NCBI GenBank assembly: GCA_900469955.1
Contig: UBYX01000001.1
Coordinates: 1-60,705 of the forward strand
DNA: 60,705 nucleotides
Reading direction: 5' to 3'
Source: Hyphomicrobiales bacterium
GTDB taxonomy: Bacteria > Pseudomonadota > Alphaproteobacteria > Rhizobiales > Rhizobiaceae
The notes beneath the pieces were generated by a model. That model was given only the letters and a program-made list of their open reading frames with translations, did not search any database and was not told the DNA's origin. The translations under genes were made by a program, and so were the position numbers. Positions within the stretch are counted from its first letter, which is position 1. Every line of letters begins with the position of its first letter. This document shows positions 42,826 to 51,179 of this stretch, one piece after another.

Positions 42826-45492
42826 ATGCCCGTCTCGTCTCTGCGATACCGCGATCCTCCTTCCAGTGACGGCGACTTCTGGGGATTGTCGGCCGAGGAG
42901 GCGGAAGTACGGCTCGCCGAGCATGGCCCCAACCTCTTGCCGACTCCGCAAGTGCCGTCTCTGTGGGTCGTCTTCCTGCGCCAGTTCCGCAGCCCGCTGA
43001 TCTATATCCTGCTGCTGGCAGCCGCCATATCCTTGATGGCGAATGAGCCGGAAGACGCCATCTTCATCGGCGCGGTGCTCCTGCTGAACGGCGTGATCGG
43101 GACTTTCCAGGAATATTCCGCCGGTCAGGCCGCAGCGGCGCTTCGTGCGCTCGAACAGCCGAGTGCCGTTGTCGTCCGCGACGGTCAGGTGCAGGAAATC
43201 GAAGCGCGTCTTCTCGTCCACGGCGATCTTGTGCAACTCGATGCCGGCGGGAGGGTCCCGGCCGATCTGTCACTGATCGAGGCCAACGATCTTCTCTGCG
43301 ACGAGTCGCTGCTGACGGGCGAGTCCCTGCCGGTGCGCAAGAGTATCCCCCTTCCCGGCACGTCTGCGGAGGATCGAAAAGCGGCCATGGCATTCGCGGG
43401 AGCGCTGGTTACCCGCGGTCGGGGCAAGGGTATTGTCACCGCAACGGGGATTTCCACCGAGATCGGCCGGATCGCCTCCGAGATCGGCAAGGCATCCATC
43501 TCCAAGCCGCCGCTGATGATCCGGCTCGCCCGTTTTTCGAACGTCATCGCGTGGACGGTCGGGATTGCCTCGATCATTCTCATCGCCGTCGGCCTGTTGC
43601 GCGGCATGGCCTGGAACGACCTGTTCCTGATGTCCGTCGGCCTCGCAGTGAGTGCCATTCCGGAGGGTTTGCCGATCGCCATATCGATCGCGCTCGCGAT
43701 CGGCATGCGGCGCATGGCGAAGCAAAACGTCATCGTCCGGCGCATGCCGGCGGTCGAGTCGCTCGGCTCCTGCACGATGATCGCGACCGACAAGACCGGG
43801 ACATTGACCCTGAATGAACTGACGGTGACGGATATCCGCCTTCCCGACGGCACCGACCTCCTGCTCGACGCCGGGCAGGATCTGGATGCCTGCGACATCC
43901 GCAGTTCGAATATGAGCCCTTCAGAAGCCCGCAACCGGGCTGCCACATTGCTGAAGGCGGCCATGCTTGCGAACGAAGGCTCCCTCACACGCGAGAGCGA
44001 CGGCTGGAAAGGCATTGGCGATACGGTCGATGTGGCGCTGCTCGCGGCCGCTCGCAAAGGCGGCCTGACACCGGACGCAATGGCGGAAACCTATCCGGTA
44101 ATCGGCCGCATTCCCTACGAGCCGGATCTCAAATATGCGGCATCGTTCCATCGCAGCGGCGAACGCGTCCGCATCTTCGTCAAGGGTTCGGCGGAAGTCC
44201 TGATCGACATGGCAGACCGGATGGACGCGGGCGAAAGCGCGGTGCCGATCGATCGCGGAACGCTTCTCCGGCAGAAGGAGGAAATGGCGGGGCGCGGCCT
44301 GCGCGTACTTGCCTTTGCGGAAGGGGAAATTCGAAGCGGGGCGGACGAGGCTTTCGGACACCATCACCTCGTCGATCTGGTTTTCCTGGGGCTAGCCGGC
44401 ATGCAGGACCCGATCCGGCCGGAAGTCCCGCAGGCGATCTCGGACTGCCATGCGGCCGGGGTTGAGGTCGCCATGGTGACAGGCGACGATCCGAAGACAG
44501 CGGCGGCGATTGCAAAAGAAGCCGGCTTGTCATTCCAGCCGGATCAGGTGACGATCGGCGAAGACGTGGCCAGGGCCGAGGCAGCGGGCCAGAGCGAACT
44601 TGACGAACTGACCCGCCGCGCCCGGATCTACGCCCGCGTCGCTCCCGCCCAGAAGCTGTCGATCGTCCTGTCGCTTGCCCGCAACGGCCATTTCGTCGCC
44701 GTCACCGGCGACGGCGTCAACGATGCACCGGCGCTGAAGCATGCGCATGTCGGCGTGGCGATGGGCCGCAAGGGCACGGAGGTCGCCAAGGAGAGCGCCG
44801 ACATCGTCGTCACGGACGACAACTTCGCCTCCATCGTCAGCGGGATCCGCGAGGGCCGCACCGCCTATTCGAACATCCGCAAGGTCATCCTGATGCTGGT
44901 CGCCACGGGCGCGGCGGAGATACTGCTGTTTCTGCTGGCGATCCCCCTCGGCCTGCCGATGCCGCTGCTGCCGGTGCAACTCCTCTGGCTCAATCTCGTC
45001 ACCAACGGGATCCAGGACGTCGCGCTTGCCGGCGAGAAGCCGGAGGGAGACGAGCTGGCGCGGCCGCCACGACGCCCCAAGGAGCCGATCTTCGACCGGC
45101 TGATGATCCGCCGCATTCTCCTGTCGACCCTCGTGATCGGCGGCGGTGGTTTTGTCGCCTTCTACTGGCTTATCAAACAGGGTTACGAAGTGTCAGCAGC
45201 GCGGAACATGCTGCTTCTGCTTTTCGTCATGTTCGAGAATGTCCAGACGTTCACCAGCCGGTCGGAACGGCGTTCGATTTTTTCGCTCAACTTTTTCGGC
45301 AATCCGCTGCTGATCTTCACCGTCGTCGCGGCACAGGCCCTGCATATTTCGGCAATGTACATTCCCTGGTTTCGGGATACGCTCGACCTTGCCCCGATCT
45401 CGCTTGCCGAATGGGCATTGATGCTGCTTGCCGCATCATCGATCCTGCTGGTGACCGAACTGGACAAGTGGCGTTGCCGGAAGGCAACGTGA
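42826..45492 (+). CDS. P2-type cation-transporting ATPase
   Basis: An 888-residue P-type ATPase of the PacL/SERCA/MgtA branch. The actuator motif is LLTGESLPV near residue 163, the phosphorylated Asp is in ATDKTGTLTLNEL near 322, and the hinge motif is VTGDGVNDAPALKHAHV near 626. Membrane helix 4 has AIPEGLP, as in P2A pumps. Helix 6 reads LLWLNLVTNGIQDVALAGEK, with Asn where SERCA has the ion-binding Asp of NLVTDG, so the ion cannot be assigned. There is no N-terminal heavy-metal domain, ruling out CopA/ZntA. The ATG at 42826 follows GGAG; an upstream GTG at 42805 is possible. Confidence 0.92.
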   Translation: MPVSSLRYRDPPSSDGDFWGLSAEEAEVRLAEHGPNLLPTPQVPSLWVVFLRQFRSPLIYILLLAAAISLMANEPEDAIFIGAVLLLNGVIGTFQEYSAGQAAAALRALEQPSAVVVRDGQVQEIEARLLVHGDLVQLDAGGRVPADLSLIEANDLLCDESLLTGESLPVRKSIPLPGTSAEDRKAAMAFAGALVTRGRGKGIVTATGISTEIGRIASEIGKASISKPPLMIRLARFSNVIAWTVGIASIILIAVGLLRGMAWNDLFLMSVGLAVSAIPEGLPIAISIALAIGMRRMAKQNVIVRRMPAVESLGSCTMIATDKTGTLTLNELTVTDIRLPDGTDLLLDAGQDLDACDIRSSNMSPSEARNRAATLLKAAMLANEGSLTRESDGWKGIGDTVDVALLAAARKGGLTPDAMAETYPVIGRIPYEPDLKYAASFHRSGERVRIFVKGSAEVLIDMADRMDAGESAVPIDRGTLLRQKEEMAGRGLRVLAFAEGEIRSGADEAFGHHHLVDLVFLGLAGMQDPIRPEVPQAISDCHAAGVEVAMVTGDDPKTAAAIAKEAGLSFQPDQVTIGEDVARAEAAGQSELDELTRRARIYARVAPAQKLSIVLSLARNGHFVAVTGDGVNDAPALKHAHVGVAMGRKGTEVAKESADIVVTDDNFASIVSGIREGRTAYSNIRKVILMLVATGAAEILLFLLAIPLGLPMPLLPVQLLWLNLVTNGIQDVALAGEKPEGDELARPPRRPKEPIFDRLMIRRILLSTLVIGGGGFVAFYWLIKQGYEVSAARNMLLLLFVMFENVQTFTSRSERRSIFSLNFFGNPLLIFTVVAAQALHISAMYIPWFRDTLDLAPISLAEWALMLLAASSILLVTELDKWRCRKAT

Positions 45493-45520
45493 GGACCTCG
45501 ATCTTTCGGGAGCCAGACCC

Positions 45521-46000
45521 ATGCCGAAGCGCAGCGCAGGCCTCCTGATCTTTCGCCATCGGGATAAGGACCTGCAGGTTCTCCTGGTACATCCGGGCGG
45601 GCCGTTCTGGATCCGCCGGGACGAAGGCGCGTGGTCCATCCCCAAAGGCCTCGTGGAAGAAGGCGAGAACGAACTTGCCGCCGCCATCCGGGAGGTTGCG
45701 GAGGAAATCGGAGCCAAGATCGAAGGTTCATTCCAGTGGTTGGGGGAATACAAGCAACCCGGCGGCAAAAGGGTTCTGGCCTGGGCGGTCGAAGCCAACC
45801 CGCCGATCGACGAAGGTCATCTGGTCAGCAACCTGTTTTCTCTGGAATGGCCGCCGCGTTCAGGCGTATCGAAACAGTTCCCGGAAGTGGACCGGGCCGG
45901 CTGGTTCGCGATTGCCGAGGCAAGGCAGAAAATTCTGAAGGGACAGGAGCCGATCCTCGGCGATTTCACGGATTGGGTCGGAGCCGCTCCGCAACGTTGA
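45521..46000 (+). CDS. NUDIX hydrolase
   Basis: A 159-residue NUDIX protein with an intact box, GLVEEGENELAAAIREVAEE followed by IGA (G-x5-E-x7-REVxEEIG). It begins KRSAGLLIFRHRDKDLQVLL and has the PGGPFWIRRDEGAWSIPKG segment found in diadenosine-polyphosphate or nucleotide-hydrolase relatives. The nucleotide substrate is unknown. It lies 28 bases after the ATPase gene and is probably cotranscribed from the anaerobic promoter. It converges on thyA. Confidence 0.9.
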   Translation: MPKRSAGLLIFRHRDKDLQVLLVHPGGPFWIRRDEGAWSIPKGLVEEGENELAAAIREVAEEIGAKIEGSFQWLGEYKQPGGKRVLAWAVEANPPIDEGHLVSNLFSLEWPPRSGVSKQFPEVDRAGWFAIAEARQKILKGQEPILGDFTDWVGAAPQR

Positions 46001-46050
46001 TCCGCACCAATGTCCACGGCTAGCGGGACTGGTGTCTCCGTCACGGAACC

Positions 46051-46968
46051 TCAGACCGCTACCGGAGCCTCGACAGCCGGATGAGGATCGTAATCTGTCA
46101 CCTCGAAGTCTTCGATCCGGTAGCCGTCGATGCTATCCGGACGCCGCAGCAGGCGCAGCTTCGGGAACGGTCTCGGCTCCCGCTCGAGCAGGGTGTTCGC
46201 AAGGTCGATATGATCGAGATAAAGGTGGACGTCGCCGCCGACCCAGACCAGCTCGCCGGGCACCATGTCCGCCTGCTGCGCGACCATTGCGAGCAGGGCC
46301 GCCTGCTGGCAGACGTTGAACGGGTTTCCAAGTCCCATGTCGCTCGACCGCTGCAGAACGAGAAGCGAGACCTTCTGCCGCTCCCCCTCGCCGATGTTGG
46401 AGACATAGAACTGATAGGTCATATGGCACGGCGGCAGCGCCATCTCGTTCAGCTCGGGGACATTCCAGGCATGAAACAGCATTCGGCGGCTTGAAGGGTT
46501 CTTTCGCAGCGTCCCGATGACCTCGGCGATCTGGTCGTATTCCTTGCCGTCGGCGCCCTTCCAGCGCCGCCACTGCTTTCCATAGACCGGTCCGAGATCG
46601 CCCCATTCTTCGGCGAAGGCATCATCGGCCAGAATTCTGTCCTCGAAATCCTTTTGGGAAATGTCGGAACCGGTCGCCTTGCGATAGGCGGCGAGCGGCC
46701 AGTCCGTCCAGATGCGCACGTTTTCCTTCAGAAGCGACTGGATATTGGTCTGCCCGGTCAGGAACCACAGCATCTCCTTCACCGCGGTTTTCCAGAACAC
46801 CTTTTTCGTCGAATAGACGGGAAATGTCCCGTCTGACAGGTCGAAACGCATCATCGCGCCGAACATGGAGAGCGTGCCTACGCCCGTACGGTCGATCCGC
46901 TTGTCCCCCTTCTCCAGAAGATGGGCCAATACATCGAGATATTGGTATTCCGGGTGTCTCAACGTCAA
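46051..46968 (-). CDS. thyA: Thymidylate synthase
   Basis: ThyA (305 residues) methylates dUMP to dTMP with methylene-tetrahydrofolate, yielding dihydrofolate. The nucleophilic Cys is in MALPPCHMTYQFYV near residue 180. The N-terminus YLDVLAHLLEKGDKRIDRTG and the segments SSRRMLFHAWNVPELNEM, GLGNPFNVCQQAALLAM and VWVGGDVHLYLDHIDL are all canonical. It is longer than E. coli ThyA because of the insertion around KATGSDISQKDFEDRI. Its usual partner folA is separated from it by about 8 kb of accessory genes. Confidence 0.97.
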   Translation of the reverse strand: MTLRHPEYQYLDVLAHLLEKGDKRIDRTGVGTLSMFGAMMRFDLSDGTFPVYSTKKVFWKTAVKEMLWFLTGQTNIQSLLKENVRIWTDWPLAAYRKATGSDISQKDFEDRILADDAFAEEWGDLGPVYGKQWRRWKGADGKEYDQIAEVIGTLRKNPSSRRMLFHAWNVPELNEMALPPCHMTYQFYVSNIGEGERQKVSLLVLQRSSDMGLGNPFNVCQQAALLAMVAQQADMVPGELVWVGGDVHLYLDHIDLANTLLEREPRPFPKLRLLRRPDSIDGYRIEDFEVTDYDPHPAVEAPVAV

Positions 46969-47053
46969 GGCGATGTCCTTTCGCGATGATCCACCGCCTT
47001 GCGTTCATTCGCGCCAGGGCCGGTGAGAACCGCCGATTCTTTAGCCAGAGATT

Positions 47054-47082
47054 TACATACTAGCACGCCGAAGCCGGGCCAA
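47054..47082 (-). promoter_or_regulatory. Possible promoter of thyA
   Basis: On the minus strand TTGGCC (47082-47077) and TATGTA (47059-47054) are 17 bp apart, with a start near 47047, about 79 bases before the thyA ATG. Both hexamers are imperfect. Confidence 0.35.
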
Positions 47083-47130
47083 TCTCGCCAGGACGCTTTC
47101 CCCGGCATTTCGGCGGAAGCGGATATGACC

Positions 47131-48024
47131 TCATCTGGAGACGTAATTCCGCCAGTCGTGTTTCTCGGAGAAATTCAGAACCTCCCGGATCTTGCGGTTG
47201 CTGATCGGAGCTTCGAATTCGTCCAGTTCCCGCGTGATCGGCGTATTGCCAGCCCATCGATCGAGAAACGGCCTCGTCGGCTCCCAGGCGGTGATCGTGT
47301 CGTTGACGGCATTGAAGACCTGGAAGCCCAGCCCGTCCTTCTGCACGCAGAGATGAACGATCTGGCCGAGATCACGAGCGTCGATATAGCTCCACGCATT
47401 GCGCTTGCGCGAAGGCGGATCCGCAAGGAAAGCGGGGAATCGGGCATAGTCTTCCGGAGAGATCACGTTACCGATCCTCAGCGCATAGATATCCGCGCCG
47501 TAGCGCATGGAAAACGCGCGTGCCGTCTTCTCGTTGACAACCTTGGAGAGCCCGTAGCTGTCCATCGGGTCGACGTCATAATCCTCGGTCAGCGGGAACG
47601 AATGGTAGTCCTTGTCTCCCTCGGCAAAGCAGACGCCATAGGTCGTCTCGCTGGAGGCGATGATCACCTTGCGGATGCCGAGCTTCATTGCCGCTTCGAT
47701 GACGTTGTAGGTCGATATCGTATTGGCGGCAAAGGTCGTGTTGTCCGGTCTGATCAGGATCCGGGGTACGGCAGCGAAGTGCACCACCGCATCGACCGGC
47801 GCCGGTCCCCTCCCGGTTTGAAGCCCCTCGAAGTCGAAATGCATGGAAAGCGCGTTGAAGGTCTGGCCGCTATCCGTGAGGTCTGTGACAAGCGTGTTGA
47901 CGCCAGGACAATCGAGCGGCACGAGATCTAGGTTGAATACCTCGTGTCCTTCACCGAGAAGATAAGGCACCACATGCCGCCCGGCCTTGCCGCTGCCTCC
48001 GGTGAATACGATCCGCTTCCCCAT
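47131..48024 (-). CDS. NAD-dependent epimerase/dehydratase family protein
   Basis: A 297-residue extended SDR. The nucleotide motif is FTGGSGKAGRHVV near residues 7-19, the catalytic pair is in DSYGLSKVVNEKTA (YxxxK), and the Ser is in IIASSETTYGV. The segments SRKRNAWSYIDARDLGQIVH and FNAVNDTITAW are typical of sugar epimerases/uronate dehydrogenases. The substrate cannot be named. The ATG at 48024 is preceded by GAGGAGG; a GTG one codon upstream is possible. It lies between thyA and the copper genes on the thyA strand. Confidence 0.87.
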   Translation of the reverse strand: MGKRIVFTGGSGKAGRHVVPYLLGEGHEVFNLDLVPLDCPGVNTLVTDLTDSGQTFNALSMHFDFEGLQTGRGPAPVDAVVHFAAVPRILIRPDNTTFAANTISTYNVIEAAMKLGIRKVIIASSETTYGVCFAEGDKDYHSFPLTEDYDVDPMDSYGLSKVVNEKTARAFSMRYGADIYALRIGNVISPEDYARFPAFLADPPSRKRNAWSYIDARDLGQIVHLCVQKDGLGFQVFNAVNDTITAWEPTRPFLDRWAGNTPITRELDEFEAPISNRKIREVLNFSEKHDWRNYVSR

Positions 48025-48234
48025 CACACCGCCTCCTCAAAGGTTACCACTGCAGAGCGCCATCAACGCCTGCGCCTCTCGCTAACGTCTCACTTTAAGT
48101 ATCTCCGAACCGAACGGGTGGCCAGACATGGCGGAGAAAAAGCGGAGCGAATGAAATCTGCTTTGAGTGCTTGCCCATCCAAAGCCGGTTCCATCATCGG
48201 GTAAGGAGAGGACATCGAGTGAGGGTGGCGCTCC

Positions 48235-48648
48235 TCACTTTACTTCCTTGTCGACCCAGGCCGTCAGCTCTTTGATTTCCTTGCCCTGATCCTCGATGAT
48301 CTTCTGGGCTTTCGCCTTGGCCTCGGCATTGTCGCCGTGCTTCAGTTCGACCTCGGCCATGCTGATGGCCCCCATGTGGTGAGCGATCATACCGCACACG
48401 AAAGACAAATCAGGGTCCTTCTTCATCATCCCCTGCATCATGTTCATGTTCATGGCCTTCATGCCGTCCATGGTCTCCATCTGGTATTCGGCCATGCCGG
48501 ACATCTGGTTGCTCTGCATCGCCATGTCACCGCCCGACGACATCTCGGATTTGCACTTATCCGGAAAGGCCATGTCGGCGGCATTCGTGACGAAGGCGGG
48601 CATGGCGATTGCGGCGGTCAGGATCGCCAGATTTCTGATGTTCTTCAT
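48235..48648 (-). CDS. DUF305 family secreted copper-associated protein
   Basis: A 137-residue exported protein. After a signal peptide (MKNIRNLAILTAAIAMPAFV) comes a Met-rich stretch (GGDMAMQSNQMSGMAEYQME and MKAMNMNMMQGMMKKD) and the DUF305 core CGMIAHHMGAISMAE with two adjacent His. DUF305 proteins are ferritin-like and common in copper and metal resistance loci; the Met/His content suits Cu(I)/Cu(II) binding. The start at 48648 has GGAG six bases upstream. It is transcribed away from the copper operon that starts at 49024 and probably shares its regulation. Confidence 0.85.
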   Translation of the reverse strand: MKNIRNLAILTAAIAMPAFVTNAADMAFPDKCKSEMSSGGDMAMQSNQMSGMAEYQMETMDGMKAMNMNMMQGMMKKDPDLSFVCGMIAHHMGAISMAEVELKHGDNAEAKAKAQKIIEDQGKEIKELTAWVDKEVK

Positions 48649-48860
48649 TTCAGTCTCCATTGAATCGGTTGCGTTCGTTCCTCAGAGACGCTCTCGTTTC
48701 GAGGAGGAGGATCGATGGCCGGACGACGTTTGGAATCCGTTGCCACTTGCATCTTGCCGATCCTTCGCTGTGACAACAGAACGGCGAACCAGAATGTTCC
48801 ATCGACGCTCTTTGCGGTCCGCGCGACGTGATCCGGAAATTTCGACTGAAAATATAATGC

Positions 48861-48891
48861 TTGACCTTCCCACTGGGGGAACCTCTAGGAG
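48861..48891 (+). promoter_or_regulatory. MerR/CueR-type copper-responsive promoter
   Basis: TTGACC (48861-48866) and TAGGAG (48886-48891) are 19 bp apart, the over-long spacer typical of MerR-family-activated promoters. The spacer holds the dyad ACCTTCCC-ACTG-GGGGAACCT, close to the CueR half-sites ACCTTCC/GGAAGGT. It faces the copper operon. The 375-base gap 48649-49023 contains no other recognised feature, and no cueR gene is in the window. Confidence 0.72.
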
Positions 48892-49023
48892 GATCCTGTG
48901 ACGTGCCATAGGCACTGAGCGTCATCGCAATTTCGCCGCACGAATCGGCGATTCAACGGCTACAGGATCAGTTTCGGTCCTTGGAGTATGGGCATAGTGT
49001 TTCGCGACCTGTTGAGCAGGATC

Positions 49024-49395
49024 ATGATTGTCTTCCGTCTGGCGATCGTCGTGTCGCTGGTCGGCTATACGCTGCCCAATGCGAATGCGGCGATGCATGG
49101 AAGCGCCTACGACGATCTGGCGGTCGTTGCGGTCGAGGCGGATCATCATGATCACGGTTTGCCTGCCCACGCCACAATGCAGGACGATTCCGATGCCTCG
49201 CATCATCAGCCAGGCAAGGATGCGGGTGGAAAGCTTGCGAAAAACGATTGCTGCCAGGATTTTTGCTTCAGCATGGCTCTCCCATCAGGCTATGACGCGC
49301 CCGAAGTCCTCGCGCATTCATCCATTCGCGAATTCGACGACGATACGGATCCGCACGGCCAGCCGCCGAGCCTTCATCGACCGCCCAACATCTGA
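49024..49395 (+). CDS. Small exported His/Cys-rich protein at head of copper operon
   Basis: A 123-residue protein I cannot assign to a named family with confidence; it resembles small proteins that lead copper-resistance operons. A signal sequence (MIVFRLAIVVSLVGYTLPNA) ends near residue 23. His-rich patches follow (ADHHDHGLPAHATM, DASHHQPGKD), then KNDCCQDFCFSM with three Cys within six residues, and DPHGQPPSLHRPP near the end. Together these suggest metal binding. ATG 49024 follows AGGA; an upstream in-frame ATG at 48988 would add 12 residues. It is first downstream of the CueR-type promoter. Confidence 0.6.
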   Translation: MIVFRLAIVVSLVGYTLPNANAAMHGSAYDDLAVVAVEADHHDHGLPAHATMQDDSDASHHQPGKDAGGKLAKNDCCQDFCFSMALPSGYDAPEVLAHSSIREFDDDTDPHGQPPSLHRPPNI

Positions 49396-49483
49396 GAACA
49401 GACACCCGCACCCGCGGGCATAGCCGCGCTGCGAGCCTCGTCGGCCGATAGCGCGATCATGCGTTCATTCTCGGAATTTCATC

Positions 49484-49705
49484 ATGAAGCACCTGTTTCT
49501 GGTGGTTGCATTGCCGCTGCTCGTCAGCGGATGCGCCGCCTCCCTTCCGGCGGTCATCGCCTCCACGGACCATCCTGATTCCGTTACGGATATCAGGCCC
49601 GTCCGCTACCAAAACCCCGTCGGCGCCTATACCCATCGTACGCCTGTCGATCCGAAGCCCTGGCGCGACCTCAACGACGCGCAAGCTCCGAAGGGAGGCG
49701 CATGA
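49484..49705 (+). CDS. Small lipoprotein of the copper operon
   Basis: A 73-residue protein with a lipoprotein signal peptide: MKHLFLVVALPLLVSGCAAS, lipobox LVSGC with the acylated Cys at 17. The remaining 55 residues contain RPVRYQNPVGAYTHRTPVDP and KPWRDLND, which occur before TolC-like genes in related loci; no function is known. Its stop overlaps the TolC-like start (ATGA), implying coupled production. Confidence 0.75.
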   Translation: MKHLFLVVALPLLVSGCAASLPAVIASTDHPDSVTDIRPVRYQNPVGAYTHRTPVDPKPWRDLNDAQAPKGGA

Positions 49706-51165
49706 TGGTGTCTAGGACGATCAGGCTGATCTCATCCATCATGCTTCCGCTGGCAACGGCGGGCTGCGTCACGACCGACTATTCGGCCAAGGACGCCGGG
49801 TTCATGGCCGCATCTTTGAAGAGCGGCGAAGCGACCGGCAAACAAACCGTCTGGGTGCAAAACCAACAGCAGGCCCAAGCCGTCCGCGATCGCGTGAAGA
49901 CGCTGATCGCTAAAAAGACCATCGACGTCGAGACTGCCGTCCAGGTGGCGCTCCTCAACAACAAGGGTCTGCAGGCGGCTTACGCCGATCTCGGGGATAG
50001 TGCGGCGGACGCATGGCAGACGCAATTGTCGGTGTTACCGACCATCTCCGTTGGCCTGACCGGCATCGGCACGCCCGGCCTGGAAGCCTATCGGGTTCTT
50101 GAAGGGGCGATCACCGCCAACATACTGGCGCTGGCGACCTACGACAAAAACATCAGGCTTGCCGACACCCGTTTCCGCCAGGCCCAACTCAACGCCGCGC
50201 TGAAGACCATTTCGCTTGCCGCAGAAACGCGCCGGGCCTGGATCAGCGCCGTCGCCGCCTGGGAGAATGTCGCCTATCTCAACCAGGCGAAAGCGGCGGC
50301 CGATTCCGCGTCCGAACTCGCCAAGAAGATCGGCGAAGCGGGGTCGATGACAAAGGCCGAGCAGGCCCGTGAGCACGTCTTCTATGCCGAGTTGACAGGC
50401 GAGACAGCCAAGGCACGGCTCGAAGCAAAGCTCGCCAAGGAAGAGCTGATCAGGCTGATGGGCCTTTCCGGATCGGAGATCGATTTCCAGATTCCGAACC
50501 GCCTCCCGTCCTTGCCGAAGGCTTTGATCAAGCGTGACGACATTGAAGCGGAGGCCATCCAGAAGCGGATGGATCTGAAGGTCGCCCGCCTGGAACTCCG
50601 GGCCACCGCGCAGTCCTACAAACTCGAGGACGTCACTCGCATCGTGACTGACATCGAGCTTGCCGGAGCCTGGGAGAAGGAACGCGAGCGCGAGGACGGC
50701 AGGATCCTCTCGGACGTTTCGAAGACCGCGTCGCTGGAGCTCACGATACCGATCTTCGATTCCGGCCAGGCACGTCTGCGAAAGGGCGAGCTCGCCTACA
50801 TGCGGGCCGCCAACCAGCTGGCTGAGCTTGCGGTCAACATCCGTTCCGATGCCCGATCAGCGTATCTGGCCTACAAGTCGAACCACGACATCGCGCGCCA
50901 CTACCGGAACAATGTCCTGCCGCTGCGAAACGCCATCGAGGAGCAGTCGCTGCTCACCTACAACGGCATGATCACCAGCACCTTCGAACTGATCGCCGAC
51001 ACCCGCGAAAAGATCGATTCCACCATCCTTGCCGTCAACGCCAAGCGTGACTTCTGGCTCGCAGAAGCAAACCTCGCTCCCGTCATCTATGGCGGCAGCA
51101 CGGGAGCAGCCTCGGCCGAAACCGAAGTCGCATCGGCTGAAGAAGCGGCGAGCGGCGGTCACTGA
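49702..51165 (+). CDS. TolC-family outer-membrane lipoprotein (CusC-like)
   Basis: A 487-residue outer-membrane efflux protein. The signal SSIMLPLATAGCVTTDY contains a lipobox (ATAGC), as in CusC/OprM. Coiled-coil helices show the TolC repeats: VQVALLNNKGLQAAYADLGD and, in the second half, LELTIPIFDSGQARLRKGEL. It would form a trimeric channel for a tripartite pump. In CusCFBA the inner-membrane pump CusA and adaptor CusB follow; here a multicopper oxidase follows instead, so the partner pump is encoded elsewhere or the channel acts differently. Confidence 0.9.
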   Translation: MMVSRTIRLISSIMLPLATAGCVTTDYSAKDAGFMAASLKSGEATGKQTVWVQNQQQAQAVRDRVKTLIAKKTIDVETAVQVALLNNKGLQAAYADLGDSAADAWQTQLSVLPTISVGLTGIGTPGLEAYRVLEGAITANILALATYDKNIRLADTRFRQAQLNAALKTISLAAETRRAWISAVAAWENVAYLNQAKAAADSASELAKKIGEAGSMTKAEQAREHVFYAELTGETAKARLEAKLAKEELIRLMGLSGSEIDFQIPNRLPSLPKALIKRDDIEAEAIQKRMDLKVARLELRATAQSYKLEDVTRIVTDIELAGAWEKEREREDGRILSDVSKTASLELTIPIFDSGQARLRKGELAYMRAANQLAELAVNIRSDARSAYLAYKSNHDIARHYRNNVLPLRNAIEEQSLLTYNGMITSTFELIADTREKIDSTILAVNAKRDFWLAEANLAPVIYGGSTGAASAETEVASAEEAASGGH

Positions 51166-51179
51166 GAAAGGAAACGAGA

